Shown: positions 8,084 through 15,998 of the stretch, piece after piece
Numbering within the stretch: the first letter of the stretch is position 1
How the letters are laid out: each line of letters opens with the position of its first letter
Origin: JBBQZU01 sp038207425
GTDB taxonomy: Bacteria; Bacteroidota; Bacteroidia; Flavobacteriales_D; Cryomorphaceae
Assembly (NCBI GenBank): GCA_038207425.1
Contig: JBBQZU010000044.1
Location: 1 to 17,938 of the forward strand
Length of the DNA stretch: 17,938 nt
Direction of reading: 5' to 3'
Translations under genes and position numbers: made by a program
The notes under the pieces: generated by a model
What the model was told of the DNA's origin: nothing
What the model saw: only the letters and a program-made list of their open reading frames with translations
The model's database searches: none

Positions 8084-8161
8084 ATGAGCCACAAAGCAAA
8101 ACCCGTGTTCGAGTCGGCGAAAGATTTTATTCGGGAGCGGGTGCGGGCTTTTTTGAGGTAG
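8084..8161 (+). pseudogene. Deletion scar of a second DUF6922-AbiEii module
   Basis: This is a 26-codon ORF. Its first half, MSHKAKPVFES, matches the start of the DUF6922-like protein at 5227 (MSEKAKPIFEK). At DNA level the run GCAAAACCC and the flanking TTCGA are shared. Its second half, AKDFIRERVRAFLR and stop, matches the end of the AbiEii-type protein at 5484-6110 (VKNAIRGHVRGFLG and stop). The simplest reading is that a whole two-gene module (about 880 bases in the copy at 5227) lost its interior and only the first ~11 and last ~14 codons remain, fused in frame. The promoter box of the module is retained upstream. The ORF itself is probably meaningless as a protein. Confidence 0.6.
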
Positions 8162-8230
8162 TTGTAGAAGTGCTTTTGATTTTCTTCGAATGCACTGGCA
8201 TCAAGTGAATTTGGTTCACAACCTTGCTTT

Positions 8231-8639
8231 TCAATCTCCTTTGCCGTGTTTTAAAATTTGCAGTTGCGAGATATCCAAAAGGTCTTTTGGCCTGGCTGCT
8301 CGGCGCTTGCTCTCCATCAAGTCGTAAAAGTTGAGAACGCGCTACCTGAGTACCCTGCCTTTTTTGAGTTCCACTGCTTCATTTTCTGCGAAAGCCTGAT
8401 CAAAAGTTTTGCCTATTTCAAATTGGGTGATCAATTCTAAGTTTAGATATACAGGAGAGAAATTTACGGATATGTTTTGTTCCTTTTTTCCTACCGCCTC
8501 AGGGAAGGATCCTAAGGCATACCCCATTTCTGTAAATACGCCGATAAGTTTTTCGAGATTTTCCGGATTCGTGTCAATCCAGAAATCCAGATATGTTGAA
8601 TGTTTTTGAAATCTGCGAAAATCTTCGCTTTTAGGTCGC
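8231..8639 (-). pseudogene. DUF6036-like nucleotidyltransferase, 5'-truncated and with a stop
   Basis: The minus-strand frame reads STYLDFWIDTNPENLEKLIG, then VFTEMGYALGSFPEAV, a VYLNLELITQFE segment, and after an in-frame TAG it resumes RVLNFYDLMESKRRAARPKD then LLDISQL, ending at TGA 8233-8231. This is the pattern of nucleotidyltransferases of the MNT/DUF6036 type. Three defects are visible. The front ~40 residues, which should hold the GG motif, are missing, and the homology starts at about 8620, right beside the HxlR stop codon. The first Asp of the expected DLDxW motif is Tyr (TAT at 8593-8591, one base from GAT). A TAG interrupts the RVLNFYDL segment. It is dead as a toxin. The boundary with the HxlR gene looks like a rearrangement junction. 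Confidence 0.68.
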
Positions 8640-8972
8640 TCACACTCCCGTAAGTTCGTCCAAATATCCCAGTCCAAAACTACGCATGGATTCAATCACG
8701 GGCATGGCCGCTTTTCCTTTCGCAGTCAGGGCATATTCTACGCGACGTGGCACTTCGCCAAAATTTTCGCCGTGCACCAAGCCACTTTCTGCCAGTGTTT
8801 TTAATTCCTGAATCAGCATCTTTTCGCTGATGTCGGGCATGTTTTTACGCAGCTCAGAGAGCCGGAGTGGCTGCTGAAAAAGCTGGAATATGATCAAGAG
8901 CTTCCATTTGCCGCCGAGCAAGTCCATTGCGGCAAGCTCAATAACATCGGTAGCCAATGCCCACGGAGGCAT
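8640..8972 (-). CDS. HxlR-family transcription regulator, short N-terminus
   Basis: This is a 110-residue winged-helix protein. AMDLLGGKWKLLIIFQLFQ, followed by LRLSELRKNMPDISEKMLIQ and the wing (EYALTAKGKA), is characteristic of HxlR/MarR-like regulators, which bind DNA as dimers and often respond to redox stress or small molecules. The frame is intact. Family members usually carry about 15-20 more residues in front of the LLGGKW segment, often with a Cys-Pro. Here that part is replaced by MPPWALATDVIELA, whose first bases overlap the end of the outer-membrane pseudogene (stop at 8940-8938). The gene therefore seems to have lost its true 5' end at a rearrangement. Translation could start at 8972 or at the internal ATG at 8927. 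Whether it still works is uncertain. Confidence 0.78.
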   Translation of the reverse strand: MPPWALATDVIELAAMDLLGGKWKLLIIFQLFQQPLRLSELRKNMPDISEKMLIQELKTLAESGLVHGENFGEVPRRVEYALTAKGKAAMPVIESMRSFGLGYLDELTGV

Positions 8973-9640
8973 TTAATGTTGTCAAATCCGCCACAACAAT
9001 TATCGGCATGGAATTGCCTGCGTTGTCAGCGCCCGACTGAGGGAAACCTGGTGATGTGGACCAGAAGTCTACGGCAAAGCGCATGCAGAATTTTTCCGAA
9101 AGGTGGTACCGCAGGCTTGCGCCCGCGTCCAAGGTAAAGTTTCCGTTCACCTCGAGGCTATACCATTCGACATATCCGGCTGCCCGAAGCCAGCGGACGT
9201 GATGATGTCGGCCTCTTGAAATTTTGAAAGCGCTATACCGGGGGCTATGCAGAAATCGAGGTTCAACTTTTCATTTAACAGAGATGAGCCGTAGAGGCCC
9301 CATGAAGGCTTTCAATTGGTAGTTGCTGCTCTCCATGGATGATGTGGTACCGAACCCTGAATGCCTGACTGCCATCGCAGCCTCACTGATGCTATGGCTT
9401 TGGCTGCACAGCACCCCTGCTATACCGAAATTTTGACTGGGTTTTATCCCGCCATTGATTTCCGTAGCAGTTCCGTGATTTGGCGAGACCAGCATTTCGG
9501 TTGAAAGGCGATTTATTACCAAAGCCGCCAAGTGGGACTGCTACGCCAAAAGACAGCCCCACTTAGCCGCGGTTATTTTGTGCATGGCACAGACCCAGCT
9601 GGAGGCATAGGATAAAAAGGAGAAAGGGGTGCTTTGGTAT
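8938..9640 (-). pseudogene. Outer-membrane beta-barrel protein, multiply broken
   Basis: A complete small barrel gene can be pieced together across three frames. From 9640 the sequence reads a leader (PKHPFLLFILCLQLGLCHAQ) preceded by ATA where ATG is expected. A TAA follows at codon 26 (9565-9563), then VGLSFGVAVPLGGFGNKSPF and NAGLAK. A frame change near 9480 gives TATEINGGIKPSQNFGIAGV and later SSNYQLKAFMG. Another near 9300 gives LYGSSLLNEKLNLDFCIAPG. A third near 9160 gives YSLEVNGNFTLDAGASLRYH and the closing strand LNASVGIGYRCY, then TGA. These are typical strands of porin-like proteins of Bacteroidota. A lost start codon, one stop and three frameshifts make it a clear pseudogene. Its 3' end overlaps the HxlR ORF. 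In 9641-9727 I see nothing. Confidence 0.8.
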
Positions 9641-9727
9641 TTCTGTTCTCTACTGGTTGAAATTAAACCAAATTGCGGTGCATGCAAACTGCCTGCTTCC
9701 GCGCCTATCTTTTTCACGAAAGTGTAG

Positions 9728-12700
9728 CTACTGCGACCCCGCTTTTGCATCTGCGGCAGCTTTTTCCTCCGCCGCTTTTTCGGCGGCCTCTTGCAATATA
9801 TCGTTTGAGAAAATATCAAAGATCACAGCGTATTGGTAGGCCATCTCCTTATACCTGTCAAAGCGCCCGGAGCCGCCGCCGTGGCCCGCGCTCAAGTTTG
9901 TTTTCAGCAACAACAGGTTGTCATCGGTTTTCAATGTGCGGAGCTTGGCCACCATTTTTGCGGGCTCCCAATACCCTACCCGTGTATCGTTTATGCCGGT
10001 CGAAAACAGCATGTGTGGATAATCCTGGGCGACCACATTGTCATAGGGGCTGTAGCTCAACATGTATTCGAAATCCTTTTTCTCATTGGGATTTCCCCAT
10101 TCTTCATATTCAATGGTGGTCAAGGGCAGCTTGTCGTCGAGCATGGTATTCATCATATCTACAAAAGGGACATCAAGCATTACCAATTTGAAAAGATCAG
10201 GCCGCATATTCACCACGGCGCCCATCAACAAGCCGCCGGCACTGCCGCCCTGCGCCACAATATTTCCTTTTTGCGCATAGCCTTCTTCAATTAAAAACTC
10301 AGCACAATCTATAAAGTCTGTAAAAGTGTTTTTCTTGCTCATCATTTTGCCTCCATCGTGCCATACTTGCCCCATTTCACCACCACCCCTCACATGCGCT
10401 ATGGCGTACACAAAACCGCGGTTGATTAAACTGTATACCGACGGCTCAAAACCCGATTCACTCCCGCTGCCATAGGCGCCATATGACGTCAAATACATAC
10501 GCTTGTATCGTCTCTTTTTGTTCGCATCCCACTTGTTGTAAAGCAATGTAATCGGGATCATGGTGCCGTCTGCAGCTTCGGCCCAAACCCGTTCATTCTT
10601 GATCCATTTGCCGGCATAGTGGTTTTTCACTACTTGCCGCTTCACCATCCGCTTCTCGTTGGTACTCATGTTATAATTCCAAACTTCAGCAGGCGATTTC
10701 ATGGAAGAAACAGTAAACTGCAAAGTGTCTGAATCGAATTTTGGATTGTACGCAGTAGAAACCGAGTGGAGGTCTTCCCGAATTTTCAGGAAATGGGACT
10801 TGCCACTTTCCTTGTCAATAATTCTCAACCGGTTTTCCATCTTTTCAGACTCTCCCAGCACGAGAAAGTCATCGAAAATGACAAAGTCGGTCAACAGACT
10901 TTCCTTTTCGGGCTTCAGGAAGCTTTTCCAATCTGCTTTTGCATAGGCGTTTTCGTCGCATTTGAACACTTCAAAATTCACACTTTCTTTATTGCTGATA
11001 ATGTAGAATTCGTTCTTGTAATCGGTCACCCTATACTCATGGGTTCCGTCACGCGGGGCTATTAAATGAAAACCCTGATCAACCTTGTTCAAATTCATAA
11101 AATGTACTTCACTGGCAGTGCTGCTTGCGCATCCCAAATAGATGTAATCCTCTGATTTTGATTTTGATATTGAGATCTGAAAACGGCTGTCATCTTCCTG
11201 ATAAAGTAGCGAATCTCCGTGCTGGGGACTGTTCAATTCGTGCAATTTGAGTTGATAGGTGCGGTTGGTTTTAGGTTCTTGCAAGGTGTAGAGCAGTTGG
11301 TGGTCATTGAGCCACACCATTCCCGATACATTGATCAAGGAATCTGCTAAAGCCTTGCCAGTATCCAGGTTTTTAAACTTAACGGTGGCCTTGTCGCTGC
11401 CGGTGGTGTTCTCGTAATAAAACATCAATTTGGTATTTGGGCTCACCCCAATTCCACCTGCTGCATAATAGTCATAATCTTTGGCCATTGTATTCACATT
11501 CATTAAGGTATCCCAGTTTTCAAGTCCTTCCTTTCTGCGCAAGTAAATGGGATATTCATCTTCTTCCGTCCATTTGGTTTGGTACGAGTAACCGTCTTTT
11601 TCACGCGGAATCGATTCATCTTCTTTCTCTATCCTGCTGGTTAACTCTGTGAAGAGCTCCCGCTGGCTCTTTCTGAGCGGAATGAAGTAATTGTCCGTGT
11701 ATTCATTTTCTGCCACCAGGTATTCCTTGATATCGGGATTGCGCAGCGGGTTTACAGGCTGCTTCATCCAGGCATAATCATCCACCAAAGTGGTTTTATG
11801 CTTCCTCGTTTCTGCCGGAATCTTTTTGGCAATGGGTGCTGGCAGGCTATCGTTTCGGGTGTGCTTGTCAGCAAATTGCTTTTCAAGGGCAATTTCAGCC
11901 TCCATGTCTTTCCTGATGCTGTCGGGAATGACCGCCACGGCATTTTTATCTGTGTAATCCTTCCAAAAATCCGCGTTGTATTCCAGCGGCAGATCAAACA
12001 AGTGGTTGGTGTGCATATTTGCGAAAACCTCGGTCATATCAAACATATCCACCGCTTCAGTCTTCACCTGGTCTACCCAAAATTGGCTCACGGCATGGTA
12101 AGGCGTGATGGTATTGGTGATGGTATCATTTAGGATGAACTCGTCTTCGTGGCGCAAAGATTTCAGGTGGTACTTGTCGCCTATTTTTTGGTATTCAATG
12201 TTCAATTTATAATCAAAGTGCTTGTAGTTCATGGTGGTGTAGCTACAGAAGTACTTCTTAAATTCCGGAGGTACCGAGGTTTCAAATTTGAGCACAGCAT
12301 AACTTTCTTTGTCAATGTACATTTTGCCTTGCAAGAGTTTATTGCGCCCCGCTTTGCGGAAAGCCCTGGTGAAACCAATCTTTCCTTTCGCATCCAGTGC
12401 TTCCATCTCTTCCAGGGTCAGGACAGTGCGGAAAGACAAAACGTAAACATAACCGATGCCTTCCATCAAGACTTCTCCCAATTCGTAGTCGAATTTCCTG
12501 AACTTATCGTCACTGAAAAAGGCAGCCTTGAATTTTAAATAATCTTTGCTAAATATTCCCATCGGCCCTCCTTCAACGCTTGCGTACATGTCCGTCTTGC
12601 TAAGGTTTTTGCTCGACCGTGAATCCATCACTTTGGCCTGGTCCTGGGTTGTGGTTTGATAATGAAAATGACTGCGGTGCAAGCTCCTTCCATTGAACAT

Positions 12701-13288
12701 GTTCGCATTATTTAAAGTGGATATCGTCCATTCTGCTTCTGACCGGTAGTCGCTCCATTTGTATTCCTTCTCGCGGTAGGGTGCGTAATGCACTTGAACG
12801 GCAGCATCTGCGTAGGATATGAATGCGCCGTTTTCGGCAATCGTTTCTCTATAATAGCCATCTAAGATGACCGGTTCTTGCGCGTAGTTGGACTCAATGT
12901 TCTCGATCACCTTTTTCATCAATTGCTTTGCCGAGATACTTTTTTCCGGCTTGATGACCACTTCTTCGATGAGGGTCACATCTTTTTTCAAGCTGATTAC
13001 CACAGGGCTCATTTCTCTCAACGCACTGATGGAATGTACCTGCTTCACATATCCCAAATAAGAAAATACGAGGCTCTTCTCCATGTGCGCCACCGGGATG
13101 TTCAACACAAAATCTCCATCGCCATTGGTCACCGTGCCAAGTGCAACATCCTTCAGGGTAACGTATGAAAAGGAAAGAGGCTTTTGGCTTTCATCGTCCA
13201 GCACCTTGCCTTTCAGTCTTATGGGGTTTTGCGCAAAAGCTGAAAAAGACAGAAGCAGGAATATCATCAACAGCAAAAGGAGTCTCAT
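9728..13288 (-). CDS. Exported oligopeptidase-B-like peptidase (S9A) fused to a CarboxypepD_reg-like N-terminal half
   Basis: This is an intact 1186-residue protein. Residues 1-20 are a signal peptide (MRLLLLLMIFLLLSFSAFAQ). Residues ~23-112 form a CarboxypepD_reg-like beta-sandwich (GKVLDDESQKPLSFSYV, GTVTNGDGDFVL, ending EEVVIKP). Residues ~113-475 match the region that follows this domain in stand-alone Bacteroidota proteins of unknown function. From ~484 it reads as oligopeptidase B: VDDYAWMKQ, a propeller region, then the alpha/beta-hydrolase domain. The triad is S1016 in GGSAGG, D1101 in INDTRVGYWEPAK and H1136 in SAGHGGGSGR. The EYEEWGNP segment (1059 onward) corresponds to acidic residues linked in this family to cleavage after Arg/Lys. 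Oligopeptidase B is normally ~690 residues. An Ala/Lys/Glu-rich tail (1166-1186) ends the protein. It should cut short basic peptides outside the cytoplasm. Confidence 0.9.
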   Translation of the reverse strand: MRLLLLLMIFLLLSFSAFAQNPIRLKGKVLDDESQKPLSFSYVTLKDVALGTVTNGDGDFVLNIPVAHMEKSLVFSYLGYVKQVHSISALREMSPVVISLKKDVTLIEEVVIKPEKSISAKQLMKKVIENIESNYAQEPVILDGYYRETIAENGAFISYADAAVQVHYAPYREKEYKWSDYRSEAEWTISTLNNANMFNGRSLHRSHFHYQTTTQDQAKVMDSRSSKNLSKTDMYASVEGGPMGIFSKDYLKFKAAFFSDDKFRKFDYELGEVLMEGIGYVYVLSFRTVLTLEEMEALDAKGKIGFTRAFRKAGRNKLLQGKMYIDKESYAVLKFETSVPPEFKKYFCSYTTMNYKHFDYKLNIEYQKIGDKYHLKSLRHEDEFILNDTITNTITPYHAVSQFWVDQVKTEAVDMFDMTEVFANMHTNHLFDLPLEYNADFWKDYTDKNAVAVIPDSIRKDMEAEIALEKQFADKHTRNDSLPAPIAKKIPAETRKHKTTLVDDYAWMKQPVNPLRNPDIKEYLVAENEYTDNYFIPLRKSQRELFTELTSRIEKEDESIPREKDGYSYQTKWTEEDEYPIYLRRKEGLENWDTLMNVNTMAKDYDYYAAGGIGVSPNTKLMFYYENTTGSDKATVKFKNLDTGKALADSLINVSGMVWLNDHQLLYTLQEPKTNRTYQLKLHELNSPQHGDSLLYQEDDSRFQISISKSKSEDYIYLGCASSTASEVHFMNLNKVDQGFHLIAPRDGTHEYRVTDYKNEFYIISNKESVNFEVFKCDENAYAKADWKSFLKPEKESLLTDFVIFDDFLVLGESEKMENRLRIIDKESGKSHFLKIREDLHSVSTAYNPKFDSDTLQFTVSSMKSPAEVWNYNMSTNEKRMVKRQVVKNHYAGKWIKNERVWAEAADGTMIPITLLYNKWDANKKRRYKRMYLTSYGAYGSGSESGFEPSVYSLINRGFVYAIAHVRGGGEMGQVWHDGGKMMSKKNTFTDFIDCAEFLIEEGYAQKGNIVAQGGSAGGLLMGAVVNMRPDLFKLVMLDVPFVDMMNTMLDDKLPLTTIEYEEWGNPNEKKDFEYMLSYSPYDNVVAQDYPHMLFSTGINDTRVGYWEPAKMVAKLRTLKTDDNLLLLKTNLSAGHGGGSGRFDRYKEMAYQYAVIFDIFSNDILQEAAEKAAEEKAAADAKAGSQ

Positions 13289-13320
13289 GGCAATGGTTTG
13301 GTTCTAGTAAGGGGCCTGTG

Positions 13321-13340
13321 TGGGCAAATGCCCAAATGTA
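13321..13340 (-). promoter_or_regulatory. Promoter -7 box and overlapping palindrome of the peptidase gene
   Basis: Read on the minus strand, TACATTTG (13340-13333) matches the Bacteroidota -7 consensus TAnnTTTG, about 45 bases upstream of the ATG at 13288. The palindrome TGGGCATTTGCCCA (13334-13321) begins directly at its end and covers the expected transcription start, so it could be an operator or a hairpin at the 5' end of the mRNA. The -33 region is only T-rich. Confidence 0.5.
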
Positions 13341-13540
13341 AGACGCTTAATTTTAAAGAAAATTACACGTGCCGGCATTTAACCATGCAGTGCTGGATCG
13401 GGGTGAGGGCCCTATGCTTACCGTGGCAGCGAGGTGATGCCCGCCCTGCGGCAAAGTTTGATTTGCCGGAAGGCGAGTGATTCAAGCAACCCTTGAAAGC
13501 ATCTGGGCTTGCTTTCGCTTTCCCATATGGGCTCCTTTGT

Positions 13541-13645
13541 CGCGGGAAAATTGATTTTCTTGCCGCCAAATTGGTGGAAAGTAAAAGGCGGGTTCTCGTT
13601 TTGCGCAAATACATCGGAGACCACCACCCGGTAATCCGCATGGGT
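13541..13645 (-). repeat. Dispersed repeat with protein-like frame, copy A
   Basis: On the minus strand this reads LIGTHADYRVVVSDVFAQNE, then NPPFTFHQFGGKKINFP. The copy at 16880-16995 reads ADYRVVVSNAFVENEDSPFN and LKQFRGRKVILPE in the same orientation. By eye the differences fall mostly on third codon positions in this frame, so both derive from a translated gene. In copy A the frame runs back only to a TGA, and no start codon or signal is visible, so it is a fragment. I do not recognise the protein. The repeat fills most of the 469-base gap between the divergent peptidase and DUF805 genes; the rest (13341-13540 and 13646-13757) holds nothing else I can support. Confidence 0.6.
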
Positions 13646-13757
13646 GCCGATGAGCTTGCGGTCAAAGGCGCGGAGGGGTTGCGAAAGTCAATAAACAGTC
13701 TTTTTCAGATATAGAAGCCTACGCTCCAATTTTATATATTCACCGCAATTCTGTAAG

Positions 13758-15113
13758 ATGAAAATCACCGATATCATAAAAATTTCTGGAGAAATAAACC
13801 GACGCGATTTTTTGATTTGGGGTATTGCTCTGTTTGCAATCAAGTATAATCTTGACAGATTTCTGGCGATGCTCGCAGGGCGGAAATGGTTTTTTTCAGA
13901 ATACTGGATGCAATTCGACAATACTTCGGGGCCTTATACCGACGGTGACTTAAAATTTTATGGATTTCTCATTTTTTTAAGTCTGCCGTTTATATGGTTC
14001 GGTACGCTGTTGACTTTAAAAAGATTGCGCAATGCAGCTTTGCCAGGTTGGTTGGTCATCTGTTTTTTCCTACCCTTTATAAATCTCCTGTTTTTTACCA
14101 TACTGGTTACGTTGCCCGCCCGCAGTGTACTGGAAAATAAAGTGGTTAAAAAACATCCATTTTTACCTGCCAGTAAATTTGGAAGCGCTCTGGCATCTGT
14201 AATTATTACCAGCGTTGTAGGAGTTGGGTTTATCGTATTGCTTTTGGAGGTGATGGGCGATTATGGATGGAGTATTTTCGTTGGAATTCCGTTTATACTC
14301 GGTTTTTGCGCTGTCATAATTTTTGGCCAAAGCCGAACAATTGAAATGAGGGAAGCACTGTCAGTGGCTTTGTCTGCTGTCGTAACGTGTAGTATTTTTT
14401 TGTTTTTAATTGCCTTTGAGGGTGTTATATGTTTGGCCATGGCCTTCCCAATAGGCGTCTTGCTATCCGCGATGGGAGCTGTCCTGGGATACTACCTGAT
14501 CCGTAAAAGAACAGTTCCAACTTTGCAGATTTGTCTCACACCATTATTGGTAATTCTGCTATTGAGCTATACAGAGCACCATAATCCCAAGGTACTTCCC
14601 GTATTTAAAGTACTAACCGAAATCGAGATTGAAGCACCAAAGCAAGAAGTCTGGAATCAACTGCTTGCATTCAGCACAATTGAGGAACCTGTCGATTGGC
14701 TTTTCAAAACCGGAATCGCCTACCCGACACATTCCGAGATATCAGGTACCGGGATTGGTGCCATCCGCGAATGTCATTTTACCACAGGACCTTTTGTAGA
14801 ACCCATTACACATTGGGAGGAGCCGGATTACCTTGCTTTTTCAGTGCGCGACCAACCACCCCCAATGATCGAATGGAGTTTTGGTGATGCGATAGAAGCA
14901 GCACACCTTGATGGTTACTTCCGAAGTCAAAAGGGAAGTTTCGAACTCACTTCTTTGCCGGATGGAGGCACTCTGCTCAAAGGAACCACATGGTACACCA
15001 ATGACATATGGCCAGTGGGATATTGGAAATTATGGACAGATTTCATCTTACATAAAATCCATATGCGCGTACTGAACCACATCAAAACACAAGCAGAACT
15101 GGAGGCGAATTGA
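13758..15113 (+). CDS. DUF805-like membrane protein with C-terminal SRPBCC domain
   Basis: This is an intact 451-residue protein. The N-terminal part carries a DUF805-like signature, GEINRRDFLIWGIALF (11-26) and LKRLRNAALPGWLVICFFLP (87-106), followed by further membrane helices at about 142-164, 172-190, 200-221, 224-246 and 255-271. From about residue 285 the chain becomes soluble and reads as a SRPBCC/START-like ligand-binding fold: FKVLTEIEIEAPKQEVWNQL, then ISGTGIGAIRECHFTTGPFV and EPITHWEEP, and a long C-terminal helix (IHMRVLNHIKTQAELEAN). Such domains bind hydrophobic molecules in a central cavity. The ligand and role are unknown. The start at 13758 begins directly with the DUF805-like segment. 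The gene stands alone. The annotation of the two halves is firm, the function is not. Confidence 0.82.
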   Translation: MKITDIIKISGEINRRDFLIWGIALFAIKYNLDRFLAMLAGRKWFFSEYWMQFDNTSGPYTDGDLKFYGFLIFLSLPFIWFGTLLTLKRLRNAALPGWLVICFFLPFINLLFFTILVTLPARSVLENKVVKKHPFLPASKFGSALASVIITSVVGVGFIVLLLEVMGDYGWSIFVGIPFILGFCAVIIFGQSRTIEMREALSVALSAVVTCSIFLFLIAFEGVICLAMAFPIGVLLSAMGAVLGYYLIRKRTVPTLQICLTPLLVILLLSYTEHHNPKVLPVFKVLTEIEIEAPKQEVWNQLLAFSTIEEPVDWLFKTGIAYPTHSEISGTGIGAIRECHFTTGPFVEPITHWEEPDYLAFSVRDQPPPMIEWSFGDAIEAAHLDGYFRSQKGSFELTSLPDGGTLLKGTTWYTNDIWPVGYWKLWTDFILHKIHMRVLNHIKTQAELEAN

Positions 15114-15186
15114 TGCCCTCGGGTTGTACAATTTTTACTGAACCGTATGATGGAGAGTTGTTAACTTGCACTTGAAAAATCACTCC

Positions 15187-15987
15187 ATGCGTCGTATTCA
15201 CATTCAGAAAATTCAACGTGTAGTCGAGAGTCAAAGCCGACCGTATGTTCTCATGTGTAGCGACGTGGAAATATATTAGCGCAAGTTTGGTATAGGCAAT
15301 TGTGACCACACTGACCTGTTTTACGAGCTGATTTGTAAAAAAGCTGGCGACGCGCTGGAAGTGCCAATTCCAGAAGCATGTTTACTGGATTACAGACCTG
15401 AGCAGTTTATAGATGAATTTCCAGCTTTGGCTATTCCGCTTGCCGGATATGGCTCGAAAGAGATACACCCCAATCATATCCTGGCAGCAAAAACGGATTT
15501 CATCAAAAACAAACATGACTTTAACCGCATCCCAAATCCGGATGATCTGATCAGAATTGGAATATTTGATCTCCATTTTATGAATATGGACCGAAATGAC
15601 GCAAACTTCAATCTTATCCAAAATAAAGGACAGTGAGATCCGATGAAGATTTTCACCATTGATCATGTGCAGTGTTTTGGAGGGAATGCTTACAAACAAT
15701 CGCTGCGTCCGATCCCTGTCGATTCAATTGGAGCCGATATCCTTCGTACAGACTACGGACGCTCTATTTGCAAATATTTGGGAAAGAATGTTCTCAATCG
15801 TATTTTAGAAGTGTATTTCAGTAATTTTGTAGCACTGCAAAGGAATTTTGATGAATATTCCGATGAACTTCCAGCGGCATGGGAAATCGATGAGAATACC
15901 AAACAACGCATTGTAAACTTTATTTTTGACTATACCAGAAACGAAAGGGTGCACGAAGAAATGAAGAAGTACTTCAGTTTTTTGTAA
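15187..15987 (+). pseudogene. HipA-like (HipA_2-type) kinase, broken by two stops
   Basis: Read through two stops, this frame gives 266 codons of a HipA-like protein kinase. It starts MRRIHIQKIQRVVESQSRPY then VLMCSDVEIY. A TAG follows at codon 31 (15277-15279), then RKFGIGNCDHTDLFYELICK and the EVPIPEACLLDY segment typical of the kinase N-lobe. The catalytic region FDLHFMNMDRNDANFNL is followed by TGA at codon 150 (15634-15636) and then the metal-binding IDHVQCFGG. The second stop separates the two catalytic motifs, so no active kinase can be made without read-through. HipA kinases act as toxins, for example by phosphorylating tRNA synthetases in E. coli; this family branch is less well studied. 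A second gene, also broken, follows 11 bases later. Confidence 0.75.
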
Positions 15988-15998
15988 TACGGGATATC

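Noticed and set aside
9673..10294. Plus-strand ORFs of 150-170 codons opposite the end of the peptidase gene, and several more along 10700-13168.
   Set aside because: All lie antisense inside the intact 1186-codon peptidase frame, whose catalytic motifs leave no doubt about the real strand.
15082..15309. A minus-strand ORF with a beta-rich looking translation (HGVIFQVQVNNSPSYGSV).
   Set aside because: It overlaps the start of the HipA-like pseudogene on the other strand and the end of the DUF805 gene, and has no family resemblance. The plus-strand kinase reading explains the region better.
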